The notes: generated by a model not told the origin, from the sequence alone. Positions 54,311-63,508 are shown, numbered from the stretch's first letter. The stretch is DNA of 64,000 nucleotides from Anaerolineae bacterium (GCA_028277515.1 JANQGC010000091.1:13478-77477), one strand, 5' to 3'. Program-made: numbers and translations.

Positions 54311-56256
54311 GCAGTGACCGCCGCCCCCGCCGGTTACGAGCACTTTCTTCTCAGATCGAGCGTCTCAACCGACGGGTAGGCGCTTTAAACCAAAAAGCAA
54401 GCCGGCTTTCTCAATGGCGACTGGCCAGTTTTGCGCTGATATTCCTGGTAGGTTCTGCCGTATTTTTCACCCGGGGAGCATTGCCTTGGGCTGTGGTCAG
54501 TTTTTTTCTGCTAATCCCTTTTATTCTATTTGTTCGCCGGCACCGGCAGGTCGAATGGAGCATTAAGCAACACCAATTGTTACTACAGCTAAAGATAGAA
54601 CAAAGAGCAAGAATGATGCTCGACTGGCAACAAATTCCGTTGGGGGAATCCTGCCAGGTACAGGAGAATCATCCGTTTGCGCTAGATCTTAATTTGGTTG
54701 GCCGTCGCTCACTTTTGCATTTAATTGATGTTTCCGTTACCAGGGAAGGGAGCCAAAAGCTTTGTGATTGGTTGTTAGAAACTGAACCGAATCCTGACTT
54801 AAGTGTAAGGCGACGGCCGGTTGTTGAAGCGTTAATGCAGCTAACAAGTCTACGTGACCGTTTAACCTTAAACTCCGTATTAGCCGGGAATTTAGGAGAA
54901 GGGGAGACCAGGAACAAAACGACTATTGATCAAAACGAGCAAAAAACTAAAATGCAATGGTCTGCTGCCGGTTTGCTTGATTGGCTGAAACAACCGGATG
55001 ACCTCCTCTCGTTACGTCGTGCTTTGATTATTCTGCTCATCCTGGTTCCGATAAATATTGGTTTATTAGCCGGTACCTTACTTTTTAATTGGCCTCCGAT
55101 CTGGATCGCTTCCTGGCTGTTATATGGTCTGGTTACCATCATGAATATGCAAAAAATAGGGCCTATTTTCCACCATACTGCTTATTTAAAGGATAGACTA
55201 CAGCAGCTATCTTCAGTTTTTGCATTATTGGAAAGTCGTTCGTTTTCGAGCTATCCAGCCCTGGAGGAACTTCTTCAGCCAATCCGGCGCAAAGAAGGTC
55301 GGCCATCAATGTATTTGGCGCGCGTCAATCGCCTATTAAGTGCGGCCGGATTAGGAATTAACCCTATCATTGCCTTTCTCCTTAACGCTATTGTCCCCTG
55401 GGACATTTTTTTAAGTTTTGGGCTTGGAAAGCTAAAGCAAGAATTGGCTGTTTTCGTATCGGATTGGCTTAATCTTTGGTATGAATTAGAAGCTTATTGG
55501 GGATTAGCCAATTTTGGAACCATTTACCCGGAAGCGACTTTTGCTGAATTCTTAACTGATTTGGATCTTAAAAGAAAATCGCGGATGGAAGAGAAACGGC
55601 CGATTGAAGCAAAGCAAATGGGACACCCTCTGATAAACACCAATGACCGGATTACGAATGATTTTTTGATGGGCAGCCTGGGAGAAGTGTTAATCATCAG
55701 CGGCTCTAACATGTCAGGCAAAAGCACATTCTTGCGCACCATCGGAATCAATATTTGTTTAGCCCAAGCCGGCGGACCTGTATTAGCCGACTCATTCAAG
55801 TTACTTCCCTTTCGGATCGCGGCCTCCATAAGAATTGTGGATTCTCTGGCGGATGGTTTTTCGTTTTTTTATGCCGAGGTACGGCGGCTAAAAATCATCC
55901 TTGATGAGTTGCAGAAGCCCCATGCTCATCCATTGTTCTTCTTAATAGATGAGATTTTCAGAGGGACCAACAATCGGGAACGTTTAATTGGCAGCCGATC
56001 TTTCGTTAAAGCGTTAGTTGGAGGATATGGAACAGGGGCGATTGCAACCCATGATTTAGTCCTGGTTCAACTGGCTGAGACTAACCAGGCAATACATAAT
56101 GCACATTTTCGAGACGACGTGGTCGATGGCAAAATGGTATTTGATTATCGTCTTTATCCTGGTCCATGTCCGACAACGAATGCCCTTCGGATTATGAAGT
56201 CGGCAGGTTTGCCGGTTGACGCGGATGAAGGAACGGTTATTGAAACCGCAAAATGA
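54307..56256 (+). CDS. Membrane-anchored MutS-family ATPase
   Basis: The 649-residue protein carries the MutS ATPase core near the C terminus: GEVLIISGSNMSGKSTFLRTIGINICLAQAGGPVLA (Walker A, GSNMSGKST, about 465), FSFFYAEVRRLKIILDEL, PLFFLIDEIFRGTNNRERLI (Walker B) and TGAIATHDLVLVQLAE. Before it are lever/clamp helices. Unlike MutS1, it lacks the mismatch-recognition domain and has two paired hydrophobic segments (about 37-75 and 235-285), so it is tethered to the membrane. It belongs to the poorly understood MutS-related subfamily. The preceding gene product is a helicase-associated-domain protein. Confidence 0.85.
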   Translation: MSSDRRPRRLRALSSQIERLNRRVGALNQKASRLSQWRLASFALIFLVGSAVFFTRGALPWAVVSFFLLIPFILFVRRHRQVEWSIKQHQLLLQLKIEQRARMMLDWQQIPLGESCQVQENHPFALDLNLVGRRSLLHLIDVSVTREGSQKLCDWLLETEPNPDLSVRRRPVVEALMQLTSLRDRLTLNSVLAGNLGEGETRNKTTIDQNEQKTKMQWSAAGLLDWLKQPDDLLSLRRALIILLILVPINIGLLAGTLLFNWPPIWIASWLLYGLVTIMNMQKIGPIFHHTAYLKDRLQQLSSVFALLESRSFSSYPALEELLQPIRRKEGRPSMYLARVNRLLSAAGLGINPIIAFLLNAIVPWDIFLSFGLGKLKQELAVFVSDWLNLWYELEAYWGLANFGTIYPEATFAEFLTDLDLKRKSRMEEKRPIEAKQMGHPLINTNDRITNDFLMGSLGEVLIISGSNMSGKSTFLRTIGINICLAQAGGPVLADSFKLLPFRIAASIRIVDSLADGFSFFYAEVRRLKIILDELQKPHAHPLFFLIDEIFRGTNNRERLIGSRSFVKALVGGYGTGAIATHDLVLVQLAETNQAIHNAHFRDDVVDGKMVFDYRLYPGPCPTTNALRIMKSAGLPVDADEGTVIETAK

Positions 56257-56298
56257 GTCAATTGAAATTAGAACGTCCTGCTTAGACCGAATGATGTT

Positions 56299-56898
56299 TC
56301 AAACCTGATGCACGTTGACCTTTTTGAGACAACTATATAACCACCAATATTTTTCGGCAGGGTAAGCAGGCTCCCACACAGCCTCCCAAATAAAAGGGTG
56401 TTTTTCTACCCGTGATTGCAGATTTCTATCCAGAGCCGCTACCTGGGAAACAATGCCTTTTTCCAGTTTAAATGGATCGTTTCTTAATTTTTCGATCAAT
56501 AAACTAATGACCACTCTTGTGTCAGCGATTCCCGCAAAATAGTTGACTTGTGAAAAGGTGTCGGCGCTTAGCTCCCGCATATGACTCATCCATTCCCGAA
56601 TTCGTTTATGCAGCTCCTGGTGAGCACGCACTTCAAAGCGCACAATTCTTTCGTTAAGTGCAGCGTTGAAAGTGTTTATTGCATGATCTAATCGCTCTAA
56701 TTCTATAGGTCCAAAAAGGTGCCTCAAAATCGTTAAGCGATCCTGGCGCATTAAATATCCACCAATTGTTAATTTAGGCATATTGACGCGAGGTATGGTC
56801 CAGTCAAGAGCATCATGGTCGAGGTAATCACTCATACCTGAAGCCATCTCTTCAAGTACCAATAAATCATGCAACACAATGGTTTTATTATCGTTCAT
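56299..56898 (-). CDS. Hypothetical helical protein
   Basis: I do not recognise this 199-residue protein. It looks soluble and mainly helical, with MASGMSDYLDHDALDW near the start, PKLTIGGYLMRQDRLTILRHL in the middle, FNAALNERIVRFEVRAHQELHKRIREWMSHM, and AVWEPAYPAEKYWWLYS close to the end. No signal, span or metal motif is apparent. The C-terminal WEPxYPxxxYWWLY segment is tryptophan/tyrosine-rich and may be a binding surface. It converges on the MutS-like gene with a 42-base gap. Confidence 0.75.
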   Translation of the reverse strand: MNDNKTIVLHDLLVLEEMASGMSDYLDHDALDWTIPRVNMPKLTIGGYLMRQDRLTILRHLFGPIELERLDHAINTFNAALNERIVRFEVRAHQELHKRIREWMSHMRELSADTFSQVNYFAGIADTRVVISLLIEKLRNDPFKLEKGIVSQVAALDRNLQSRVEKHPFIWEAVWEPAYPAEKYWWLYSCLKKVNVHQV

Positions 56899-57242
56899 GG
56901 CTTGACTCCCTTATGAAACATTATCTTAATCTCATGATAAACAACCGAGTGCCTGGTTGTCAATGGGGCGAGAGATGCGGATACTTTTTATGTATGATTT
57001 GGGCCGTTTTCATTGTTGTAGTCACTCGTTCCGCGCAGCCCACGTACCAATTCCGGCCGCTTTCATTGTTGGGTTAGGCCGGCGGATTTCGACCCCAGAC
57101 GCTCCCTGCAATAACCTGACCCGCCGGTCCAACCCCTTGTATGATTTCATTCTACGGGAGAGATGGGACAGGCGGGTCAAAATCTTGTGGGCACCCTGAC
57201 CTTGCCATCCCGCCAGCCTACCCAAAACAGCTAATAATGCGA
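56899..57242. other. Intergenic region with a direct and an inverted repeat
   Basis: In 344 bases I find no convincing gene. An 18-base direct repeat occurs at 57001-57018 and 57054-57071 (16 of 18 identical, core TTTCATTGTTG). TGACCCGCC near 57117 is mirrored by GGCGGGTCA near 57171. The G+C-rich block 57050-57225 stands out from its surroundings and could be a structured RNA or a mobile-element remnant. Confidence 0.35.
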
Positions 57243-57431
57243 TTATTCAGGCATAATAATCCAAAGGACGATGTAGATTAACAGACCTGTGATGCCGCCA
57301 CCGAAAATTGCAATAATCACGAATAAAATTCGCACCAATGCAGGGTCAATATCGAAATATTCCGCTAATCCTCCGGCCACGCCGGCTACCATGCGATCGC
57401 TTTCTGAGCGGGTTAAACGTTTATCTTTCAT
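57243..57431 (-). CDS. PspC-domain membrane protein
   Basis: The 62-residue protein is a complete PspC domain: LTRSESDRMVAGVAGGLAEYFDIDPALVRILFVIIAIFGGGITGLLIYIVLWIIMPE, with the GVAGGLAEYF signature and one membrane span. The start at 57431 is chosen for the AGAGG eight bases upstream. PspC sits in the phage-shock system with PspA/PspB; here the PspA homologue is 6 kb away on the same strand. The length agrees with minimal PspC proteins. Confidence 0.9.
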   Translation of the reverse strand: MKDKRLTRSESDRMVAGVAGGLAEYFDIDPALVRILFVIIAIFGGGITGLLIYIVLWIIMPE

Positions 57432-57482
57432 GTACACTACCTCTCACATAATTATTACCGTTAAAATTCCTTGAGGATTAAA

Positions 57483-57557
57483 GGTTTGTCAATTTTTATT
57501 TTCTTGTATCTCTGGAAGTCCCACAGAAAAGATTACAAACCTGATACAAAACCACTT
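57483..57557 (+). repeat. Dispersed palindromic repeat, copy 3
   Basis: This copy aligns with 61964-62039 at about 80% identity, with imperfect arms (GGTTTGTCAATTTTT and 57526-57540). It lies in the intergenic region upstream of the ABC transporter. Confidence 0.65.
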
Positions 57558-57713
57558 AAACGCCATTCTAAAAAATTAATTTGTGGAGAAAATGAATGGC
57601 ATATGCTAATTTAGCCTCACGTGTTATGTTTCAATATCTAATACGAATAAATGACTGAGGCGTTGCTAAATTACCCTCTTGAGATCTAGCCTGGAAATTT
57701 AGCAATTGATTGA

Positions 57714-57731
57714 CACCTGGCTTGCCAGGTG
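57714..57731. promoter_or_regulatory. Perfect palindrome before the ABC transporter gene
   Basis: CACCTGGC and GCCAGGTG form an uninterrupted eight-base stem around two T, ending 14 bases before the ATG at 57746. Just upstream, GCTAATTTAGC (57604-57614), GCTAAATT (57665) and AATTTAGC (57696) recur. These could be operator sites or an mRNA hairpin covering the ribosome site. Confidence 0.35.
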
Positions 57732-57745
57732 AAGCATTGAATTCT

Positions 57746-59575
57746 ATGGTGAAAAAACAAAGAAAATCAACATTATTAAGATTATTAACCTATTCAAAAG
57801 CACAGCGAACCCAAATCATCCTGGCTTCATTAAGTTCAATATTAAACCAGATATTTGATTTGGCCCCACCTGTACTTATTGGTATGGCGGTGGATGTGGT
57901 GGTCGAACAAGAGAATTCTTATTTGGGTGGTTTGGGCATTACGGATCCCCAATTACAACTTCTATTGTTAGGGGCATTAACAATTATCGTTTGGGCTTTA
58001 GAATCACTATTCCAATATTTTTATGGAATTTTGTGGCGAAATTTGGCTCAAACTGTCCAGCATAATTTGCGGACTGATGCCTACAACCATGTTCAAAATT
58101 TGGATATGGAATATTTTGCCGACCAGAGCACTGGAAACCTTTTGTCCATTTTGAATGATGATATCAACCAACTGGAACGTTTTTTAGATTATGGCGCCAA
58201 TGAGATATTACAAATATTAACATCGGCCGTCGTTATTGGCGCTTTATTTTTCGCTGTTGCCCCAACGGTGGCGTGGATGGCCGTGCTCCCGATGCCATTT
58301 GTCCTCTTTGGATCATTGCGCTTTCAGAAAAGGCTGGCACCCTTATATGCTGATGTCCGACGCCGGGTAGGATATTTATCTGGGCAGTTAGCCAATAATC
58401 TGGGAGGAATTGCGACAATCAAGAGTTTTACGGCCGAAGAATATGAGAATCAACGAATTTTCCGCCTGAGCGACGATTACCGGGATAGCAACCGGCGAGC
58501 AATCAAATTGAGCTCCGCTTTTGTGCCCTTAATTCGCATGGTCATTGTGGTTGGTTTTTTGGCAATCCTTGTATTTGGTGGTTTTCTAACTATCAATGGG
58601 CAGCTAAATGTTGGTGTTTACAGCGTTCTGGTGTTTATGACTCAGCGACTGTTGTGGCCACTGACCCGTTTGGGAGATACATTGGACCTTTACCAAAGGG
58701 CTATGGCCTCAACAGCAAGGGTTTTAGATTTGCTTGATAAGAAACCGCACATTGTTGGCGGGCCGGCTGCCTTGCCCGCCAATGCAGTTAAAGGAAAAGT
58801 GACCTTTCAGCATGTCCACTTTGCCTATCGAAATGCTGCCCGGAACGGGAATGGCCAGGTTGAGAAAAAACCGAGTCCGGTCACAAAAAATTTGTCATTG
58901 ACCATTCCTGCTGGGGACACTGTGGCCATTGTTGGGGCAACGGGGTCCGGAAAGAGTACATTGGTCAAGCTGCTTTTGCGCTTTTATGATGTACAGGCGG
59001 GAAAAATCATGCTTGATGATCAAGATGTTCGTAACCTCGACTTGGAAGACTTGCGAGGTGCGATTGGTCTTGTGAGCCAGGATGTTTTCTTATTTCATGG
59101 AACAGTCAAAGAAAATATCTCTTATGGCACATTTGACGCTTCATTGGAAGAAGTAATTGCTGCTTCAAAGACGGCCGAAGCCCATGATTTTATCATGGAG
59201 CTGCCTTATGGTTACGATACGATCGTCGGTGAAAGAGGCCAGAAATTGTCAGGTGGGCAGCGGCAAAGATTGTCGATTGCCAGGGCAGTGCTAAAAAATC
59301 CGCCCGTTTTGATCTTGGATGAGGCAACATCATCCGTTGACAATGAAACTGAAGTTGCCATTCAGCGGTCGATGGATCGCATTATCGTCGGTCGAACGAC
59401 CATCATCATTGCTCACCGGCTTTCTACAGTGCGCCATGCCGACAAAATCTACGTAATGGAGAATGGTGTAATAAAAGAACAAGGACGCCACGAAGAGCTT
59501 GTGGCCTCAAATGGAATTTATTCATCTTTATGGCGGGTGCAAACAGGTGCAATTCCCGGAATTGATTTCAATTAA
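57746..59575 (+). CDS. ABC transporter, fused membrane and ATPase domains (exporter)
   Basis: I start at 57746 ([10 protein letters not shown]) because the longer frame begins inside a palindrome. The 609-residue protein has an N-terminal six-span ABC exporter domain (to about 320) and a C-terminal ATPase with Walker [15 protein letters not shown], the signature [16 protein letters not shown], Walker [13 protein letters not shown], and the H-loop [16 protein letters not shown]. As a half-transporter it should work as a homodimer exporting lipids, drugs or peptides; the cargo is not predictable. Its stop overlaps that of the convergent MFS gene by four bases (TTAA). Confidence 0.92.
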   Translation: MVKKQRKSTLLRLLTYSKAQRTQIILASLSSILNQIFDLAPPVLIGMAVDVVVEQENSYLGGLGITDPQLQLLLLGALTIIVWALESLFQYFYGILWRNLAQTVQHNLRTDAYNHVQNLDMEYFADQSTGNLLSILNDDINQLERFLDYGANEILQILTSAVVIGALFFAVAPTVAWMAVLPMPFVLFGSLRFQKRLAPLYADVRRRVGYLSGQLANNLGGIATIKSFTAEEYENQRIFRLSDDYRDSNRRAIKLSSAFVPLIRMVIVVGFLAILVFGGFLTINGQLNVGVYSVLVFMTQRLLWPLTRLGDTLDLYQRAMASTARVLDLLDKKPHIVGGPAALPANAVKGKVTFQHVHFAYRNAARNGNGQVEKKPSPVTKNLSLTIPAGDTVAIVGATGSGKSTLVKLLLRFYDVQAGKIMLDDQDVRNLDLEDLRGAIGLVSQDVFLFHGTVKENISYGTFDASLEEVIAASKTAEAHDFIMELPYGYDTIVGERGQKLSGGQRQRLSIARAVLKNPPVLILDEATSSVDNETEVAIQRSMDRIIVGRTTIIIAHRLSTVRHADKIYVMENGVIKEQGRHEELVASNGIYSSLWRVQTGAIPGIDFN

Positions 59576-60819
59576 TCCATTTGAATTTGCTGAACAGGTT
59601 TTCGGTCCTTAATGATCTTGTAAGCCTGCCAGTATAAAGGAATAACCAGCGCGAGTAACGAACCGGACAAAACCATTGCAGCGCGCAATCCGAATTGCGT
59701 TGCTACGGCTCCGATGGCCGGACCACCGATAAACTGACCAATGGCATCCATTTGTCCAAATGTAGAAAGGACTGTTGCCCTTACACGGGAAGGGATATCT
59801 CTATTAACCCAGGCCCTGTATAGAGGCTGCATGGTGCGCCTCGTGATAGCCACAAAACCGTATGAAGCAAGAGCAATTGTAAATCCTCCCGCCAAGCCAA
59901 AAATCATGAGACCAATGGACATCCCCCCGCTAAATAAGGCAAGTAACTGCACCATTCGCTGCTGACCCAATTTTTTGGATCTTCGCCGGACAATTTCTGT
60001 CGTGCCAATCGTTATTATCATGATTGAAGCGTTGATAATCCCAAACCAGATAACAGTATCTAACGAACCAATAGCCGGTAAAGTGAATGTGTCAATAATA
60101 TGGGCTTCCCAAAGCCGGTCTAGGGCTTCACTGTACAATCCGTATACTAGAGCAATGGCTAATATTGTAACCAATAGCGTACTTTTGCGAATCGTGTTCA
60201 GCCCGCTTTGAAAAGTTGACCCCATCTTTTGCCAGGTTTGCCGTTTAGTTTGATCGGCGGGATTAAATTTTCCCTCCGGCATAAAGAACGCCAGGAATAT
60301 TGCTAACGCGACATGGCCGATTCCCCCTAAGTAAAATGGGAGATTTAATTGGATTGAAGCCAATGTGATGTTCACTGCGATGCCTGCCAGTGCTGCCACC
60401 TGATAAAATTGAGAAGCACGCAAATATGTAGGTGTGAGCCGGTCTTCGCCAATCTCATCTGCCAACCAGGCATCTTGCGCGCCGCTGATGAATGTATAGC
60501 CTATTCCCCAGGTAACTTGAGCCGCGAGGATCGTAAAAAATATTTGGAACGAACCTTCAAGCAGCATGCCCATCCCGATAAGCCCATAACCGATGATGAC
60601 GGATAAGCGGCGGCTATAAACATCGGCAACAATGCCGGTTGGGATTTCAAATAGAAAGACGGACCCTTCTAAAAATGTGCCCAACAAGACGAGTTGAAAG
60701 GGATTGAGATCAGCCATGGTGAAGCGGTAGATACCGCTGGTGGTAAAGGCTGCGGAAAAGAAAAATGAGGATGCACTGACGGATAGTAAATATATTTTAT
60801 AAGCATCAATCTTTTTCAT
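59572..60819 (-). CDS. MFS transporter
   Basis: The 415-residue protein has twelve hydrophobic segments in two halves. The MFS cytoplasmic loop between spans 2 and 3 is recognisable as [19 protein letters not shown] (the G-x-x-x-D-R-x-x-R-R pattern). The substrate cannot be inferred. The gene converges on the ABC exporter and is preceded by the tandem GNAT gene and a terminator hairpin on the same strand, so it is probably transcribed from its own promoter. Confidence 0.85.
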   Translation of the reverse strand: MKKIDAYKIYLLSVSASSFFFSAAFTTSGIYRFTMADLNPFQLVLLGTFLEGSVFLFEIPTGIVADVYSRRLSVIIGYGLIGMGMLLEGSFQIFFTILAAQVTWGIGYTFISGAQDAWLADEIGEDRLTPTYLRASQFYQVAALAGIAVNITLASIQLNLPFYLGGIGHVALAIFLAFFMPEGKFNPADQTKRQTWQKMGSTFQSGLNTIRKSTLLVTILAIALVYGLYSEALDRLWEAHIIDTFTLPAIGSLDTVIWFGIINASIMIITIGTTEIVRRRSKKLGQQRMVQLLALFSGGMSIGLMIFGLAGGFTIALASYGFVAITRRTMQPLYRAWVNRDIPSRVRATVLSTFGQMDAIGQFIGGPAIGAVATQFGLRAAMVLSGSLLALVIPLYWQAYKIIKDRKPVQQIQMD

Positions 60820-60836
60820 AGAATTTTTACAGCAAA

Positions 60837-60860
60837 ACCGGCATCTTTTGAGATGCCGGT
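60837..60860 (-). terminator. Rho-independent terminator after the tandem GNAT gene
   Basis: A nine-base-pair stem (60837-60845 with 60852-60860, six-base loop) is followed on the minus strand by TTTTGCTG. It lies just before the MFS gene. Confidence 0.65.
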
Positions 60861-60866
60861 CTGCTT

Positions 60867-61895
60867 TTAATCAACCTTTTTTCGTCTAATATCACGGCCT
60901 GGGCGGAGCACTTTTTCATAATCTAAAAACTCGCGTGCCACATGCATACCGGCCCTTGTATAGAGTCGGGTTGCACCGGTTAAGCTTTGCGCATCAACCG
61001 CAAGGCCGGCTCGCTGTTTGCCCATGCTGTAAAATTGGTTAAATGCATAATGCAGCATAGCTAGACCAAGCCCTTGCCTCCGCCACGGCCGTCTAACGCC
61101 TAGAATATTGACCCATCCCATACCGGGATCTTCCCATTCTTGACTGCGACATAGACAGGCACCGGCTATTTCAGTGCCGTCCATCGCCAGGTACCAATTA
61201 TTCGGATCGATGTGTTCATCGGTTGCAATCCAATGCTCCCAATCAGCCAACTCTTTTTCTTCAGGTTGGGGCACATAGCCGAAATGATCCTGGAAGGCAT
61301 TATCAACGGCGCGGTGGACGGCCCGCAGGTCGCCAATCTCAGCCAGAGAAGACAATGTAATACCTTCCGGCCAATTTGGTTCCGGCGGCTTCTCATCCAG
61401 ATCAGCCACCATGCGCCAGAAATATCTTATGGGCTTCATGCCAAAAGATTCAAGCAGACCCTTAGACGGTTGATGACTGCTCAGGGTTCCGCAAAGGTAA
61501 CTAACCTGTAAATCCGCGGGGACCCTGGCAATGGTTGGCTGTAGGCGCTGTTCAGCCCAGGTCATCAGGGAAGTTCCTATGCCACGCCCCTCAAATTCAG
61601 GGTGTACGCGCGCCCAAACCCAGCTTGCTACTGGAAGGGCATCAGTGTCCCAGACTTCAATATAACCGACAATTTCACCTTGATCCGTTTCAGCAACTCG
61701 AACGGATTTTTGCAGGTCGAAATTGGGTCCTGTCCATTCTGATTTGATCAGGCTTTCATTCGTATTTGGCGCACCGGTTTGATCGATTGCGCAGGTATTG
61801 AGCAAGGCGACAACGGCCGTTAGATCTTCCAAGGTAACCTGTCTTAAATGGTAATTAAATTTTCCTGTGGTTGTTTTTTTCAGTTGATTTAACAT
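60867..61895 (-). CDS. Tandem GNAT acetyltransferase (mycothiol synthase-like layout)
   Basis: The 342-residue protein contains two GNAT domains. The first has VHPEFEGRGIGTSLMTWAEQ near 94-113; the second has LGVRRPWRRQGLGLAMLHYAF near 260 with the RxxGxG/A acetyl-CoA loop, and VDAQSLTGATRLYTRAGM later. Two-domain GNATs of this type include mycothiol synthase, but the sequence shows no feature that fixes the substrate. The 5' side carries the palindromic repeat copy 4, and a terminator follows the gene. Confidence 0.82.
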   Translation of the reverse strand: MLNQLKKTTTGKFNYHLRQVTLEDLTAVVALLNTCAIDQTGAPNTNESLIKSEWTGPNFDLQKSVRVAETDQGEIVGYIEVWDTDALPVASWVWARVHPEFEGRGIGTSLMTWAEQRLQPTIARVPADLQVSYLCGTLSSHQPSKGLLESFGMKPIRYFWRMVADLDEKPPEPNWPEGITLSSLAEIGDLRAVHRAVDNAFQDHFGYVPQPEEKELADWEHWIATDEHIDPNNWYLAMDGTEIAGACLCRSQEWEDPGMGWVNILGVRRPWRRQGLGLAMLHYAFNQFYSMGKQRAGLAVDAQSLTGATRLYTRAGMHVAREFLDYEKVLRPGRDIRRKKVD

Positions 61896-61963
61896 TTTTT
61901 TATCCTATTCATTTCAAAGGGATGTCAAGATTTACGTTAAATTGATTTGAGTAAATATTCGAA

Positions 61964-62039
61964 AGTTTTGTCAATTTTTATTTTCTTGTGCCTCTGGAAA
62001 TCCGGCAGGAAAAATTGACAAAACTCATGCAAAACTACT
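61964..62039 (+). repeat. Dispersed palindromic repeat, copy 4
   Basis: A perfect 15-base-pair stem (61965-61979 with 62010-62024) encloses a 30-base loop. It is about 80% identical to 57483-57557. Confidence 0.75.
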
Positions 62040-62050
62040 TAGTGTTGGCT

Positions 62051-62449
62051 TTAGTTCTGTAAATAAAGGCTTTTATCCGGCTTCCGGGAACGTGCGATAG
62101 ATGTTGTTGCTTTGGAGATCAACCCACCGTTGGTTATTGCCAGCAGATAGATGGCAATGGGCAATATAGAGCCGTTGCCGTAATTTCCAAGCAATACCGT
62201 CAATGAAGCGACAGCCAGGCTGATCAGCACCATTATTCCGCGATGCTCAAGCCCGGAAGATATATAACCGAGGCCAATTCCAACCACACCCAAGATCGCC
62301 CCATTAACAAGCGTTGAGACAATTAATATGGTGGGTATCTTTTCGGAGCCAACTAACAGCAATGCGGCGATATAAGCTATCCCCAGCGAAATGAAGCCGA
62401 GGAAAATCCCACTCATTGTTCCCAAAATTATTATTTTTATTTTGTTCAT
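62051..62449 (-). CDS. Small membrane protein of unknown function
   Basis: The 132-residue protein has four hydrophobic segments (about 6-34, 40-65, 70-88, 92-110) and a short basic tail (KATTSIARSRKPDKSLYLQN). No motif is recognised. GGAGA lies seven bases upstream of the ATG. It is between the tandem GNAT and the HAD gene on the same strand with wide gaps on both sides, so it is probably a separate transcript. Confidence 0.75.
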   Translation of the reverse strand: MNKIKIIILGTMSGIFLGFISLGIAYIAALLLVGSEKIPTILIVSTLVNGAILGVVGIGLGYISSGLEHRGIMVLISLAVASLTVLLGNYGNGSILPIAIYLLAITNGGLISKATTSIARSRKPDKSLYLQN

Positions 62450-62614
62450 GATGTTTCTCCGATTTTTGGGAACAACCAGGTCATTCCCGTTTAAGTCGAA
62501 TATTTCAATTTATTACGGATGTTGATCTTCGTTTTAACTCGCGTGTCAGCGTTGCCAATGTTTGTACATAAAATCTTCTTGTTTTGTATATCCATTGATT
62601 CATACCTCCTTCTG

Positions 62615-63220
62615 CTATCTTGGCTTAACATCATAAGCGGCTAAGGCTCTAGGTAGATCCATCCCCGGTCGAAAATGAATGGCTGAAAAACCAAGTTCAC
62701 GGGCTGCATCAACGTTATGTGCAAAATCATCAATAAAAATGCATTCTTCAGGCTGGCGATCTAGCTTGTCGAGTGTTATTTGGTAGATTTCCGGGTCCGG
62801 TTTCATAACCATTTCTTCTGCAGACACAACGATGAGATCGAATGCGTTAGCTATCTTGTGCTTATCTGTGAGAGACTCTCTGAGTGCGTCGGTGGCGTTA
62901 CTGATAATGGCCGTTTGATAGCTTGTTTGTAAAGCACGAATAAAGTCGATCAATGTCTCATCCAATTCATCTCCAGCCCAAAACCGATCTTGAAAATCAT
63001 GGATATCTTCATTCGGTTGGAGTTGTTCAGCGATCCAGGCCCAAAGTTCTTGATCGCTGATTTCTCCCTTTTGTGCTTTCTGACCCATGTCACTGTTGAA
63101 AACCAAATGGTCTGATTGTCCATTCGAAAGATTGAATTCTTTTTCTAAATTTTGGCGTTGAGAACGATCCTCTGTTCGGATTAGGACGCCACCGACATCA
63201 AAAATTACTGCTTTAATCAC
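62615..63220 (-). CDS. HAD-superfamily hydrolase, subfamily IA
   Basis: I start at the GTG at 63220 (VIKAVIFDVGGVL), since AAGGA precedes it and the upstream frame begins inside a terminator hairpin. The 201-residue protein has HAD motif I FDVGGVL (the second Asp replaced by Gly, as in some relatives), motif II TAIISNATD, motif III KPDPEIY with the Lys, and motif IV IFIDDFAHNVDAARELG. The second Asp of motif I (DxD) acts as general acid in phosphatases, so its absence may mean a dehalogenase-like or a different activity. It lies downstream of a candidate small-peptide unit. Confidence 0.82.
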   Translation of the reverse strand: MIKAVIFDVGGVLIRTEDRSQRQNLEKEFNLSNGQSDHLVFNSDMGQKAQKGEISDQELWAWIAEQLQPNEDIHDFQDRFWAGDELDETLIDFIRALQTSYQTAIISNATDALRESLTDKHKIANAFDLIVVSAEEMVMKPDPEIYQITLDKLDRQPEECIFIDDFAHNVDAARELGFSAIHFRPGMDLPRALAAYDVKPR

Positions 63221-63271
63221 TGTTGTTTTTCCTTCTAGTATTTGCGTAATTAGCCATATAAAATAAAAAAA

Positions 63272-63292
63272 GACGTGGGAGATACCCACGTC
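63272..63292 (-). terminator. Second tandem terminator of the small-peptide unit
   Basis: GACGTGGG/CCCACGTC form a perfect eight-base-pair stem around a five-base loop, followed on the minus strand by seven T. No T run exists on the plus strand. Confidence 0.8.
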
Positions 63293-63330
63293 CTTGGCAT
63301 GCTTTTTTACAGAGAAAAAGCAACAAAAAA

Positions 63331-63357
63331 GCCGTAGGCATCTCAGTGCACTACGGC
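63331..63357 (-). terminator. First tandem terminator of the small-peptide unit
   Basis: GCCGTAG (63331-63337) pairs with CTACGGC (63351-63357), extended by three inner pairs past one bulged base, and is followed on the minus strand by six T. It lies 27 bases after the stop of the small reading frame. Confidence 0.8.
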
Positions 63358-63384
63358 CGATAGTTTCTCAGTTATGTAAAGAAG

Positions 63385-63471
63385 TTATCTGGCACCAGGC
63401 GCACTGCGATAAGGAGTAGAACCATCTCCACTGAATTGAAACATTAAAATATGAGACATCGTTTGTTTCAT
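63385..63471 (-). CDS. Candidate 28-residue peptide (leader peptide or small peptide)
   Basis: A short reading frame follows a ribosome-site-like AAGGAG and a sigma-70-like promoter. From the ATG at 63471 it gives 28 residues. The spacing to the AGGAG is then only one base, so the ATG at 63459 (24 residues, 13-base spacing) may be the real start. The sequence ends GDGSTPYRSAPGAR. It has no runs of one regulatory amino acid, unlike classical attenuation leaders. Two terminators in series follow, then a HAD hydrolase. Whether it is translated is unknown. Confidence 0.45.
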   Translation of the reverse strand: MKQTMSHILMFQFSGDGSTPYRSAPGAR

Positions 63472-63508
63472 TCTCCTTAATACATAGTCGCAAAAATGCG
63501 CCGGATAA

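Noticed and set aside
56957..57225. Short frames on both strands between the hypothetical gene and pspC
   Set aside because: Both have unusual composition and lack ribosome sites; the region is better explained by repeats.
63221..63289. Upstream extension of the HAD frame
   Set aside because: It would start with GTG inside the second terminator hairpin; the HAD fold begins at 63220.
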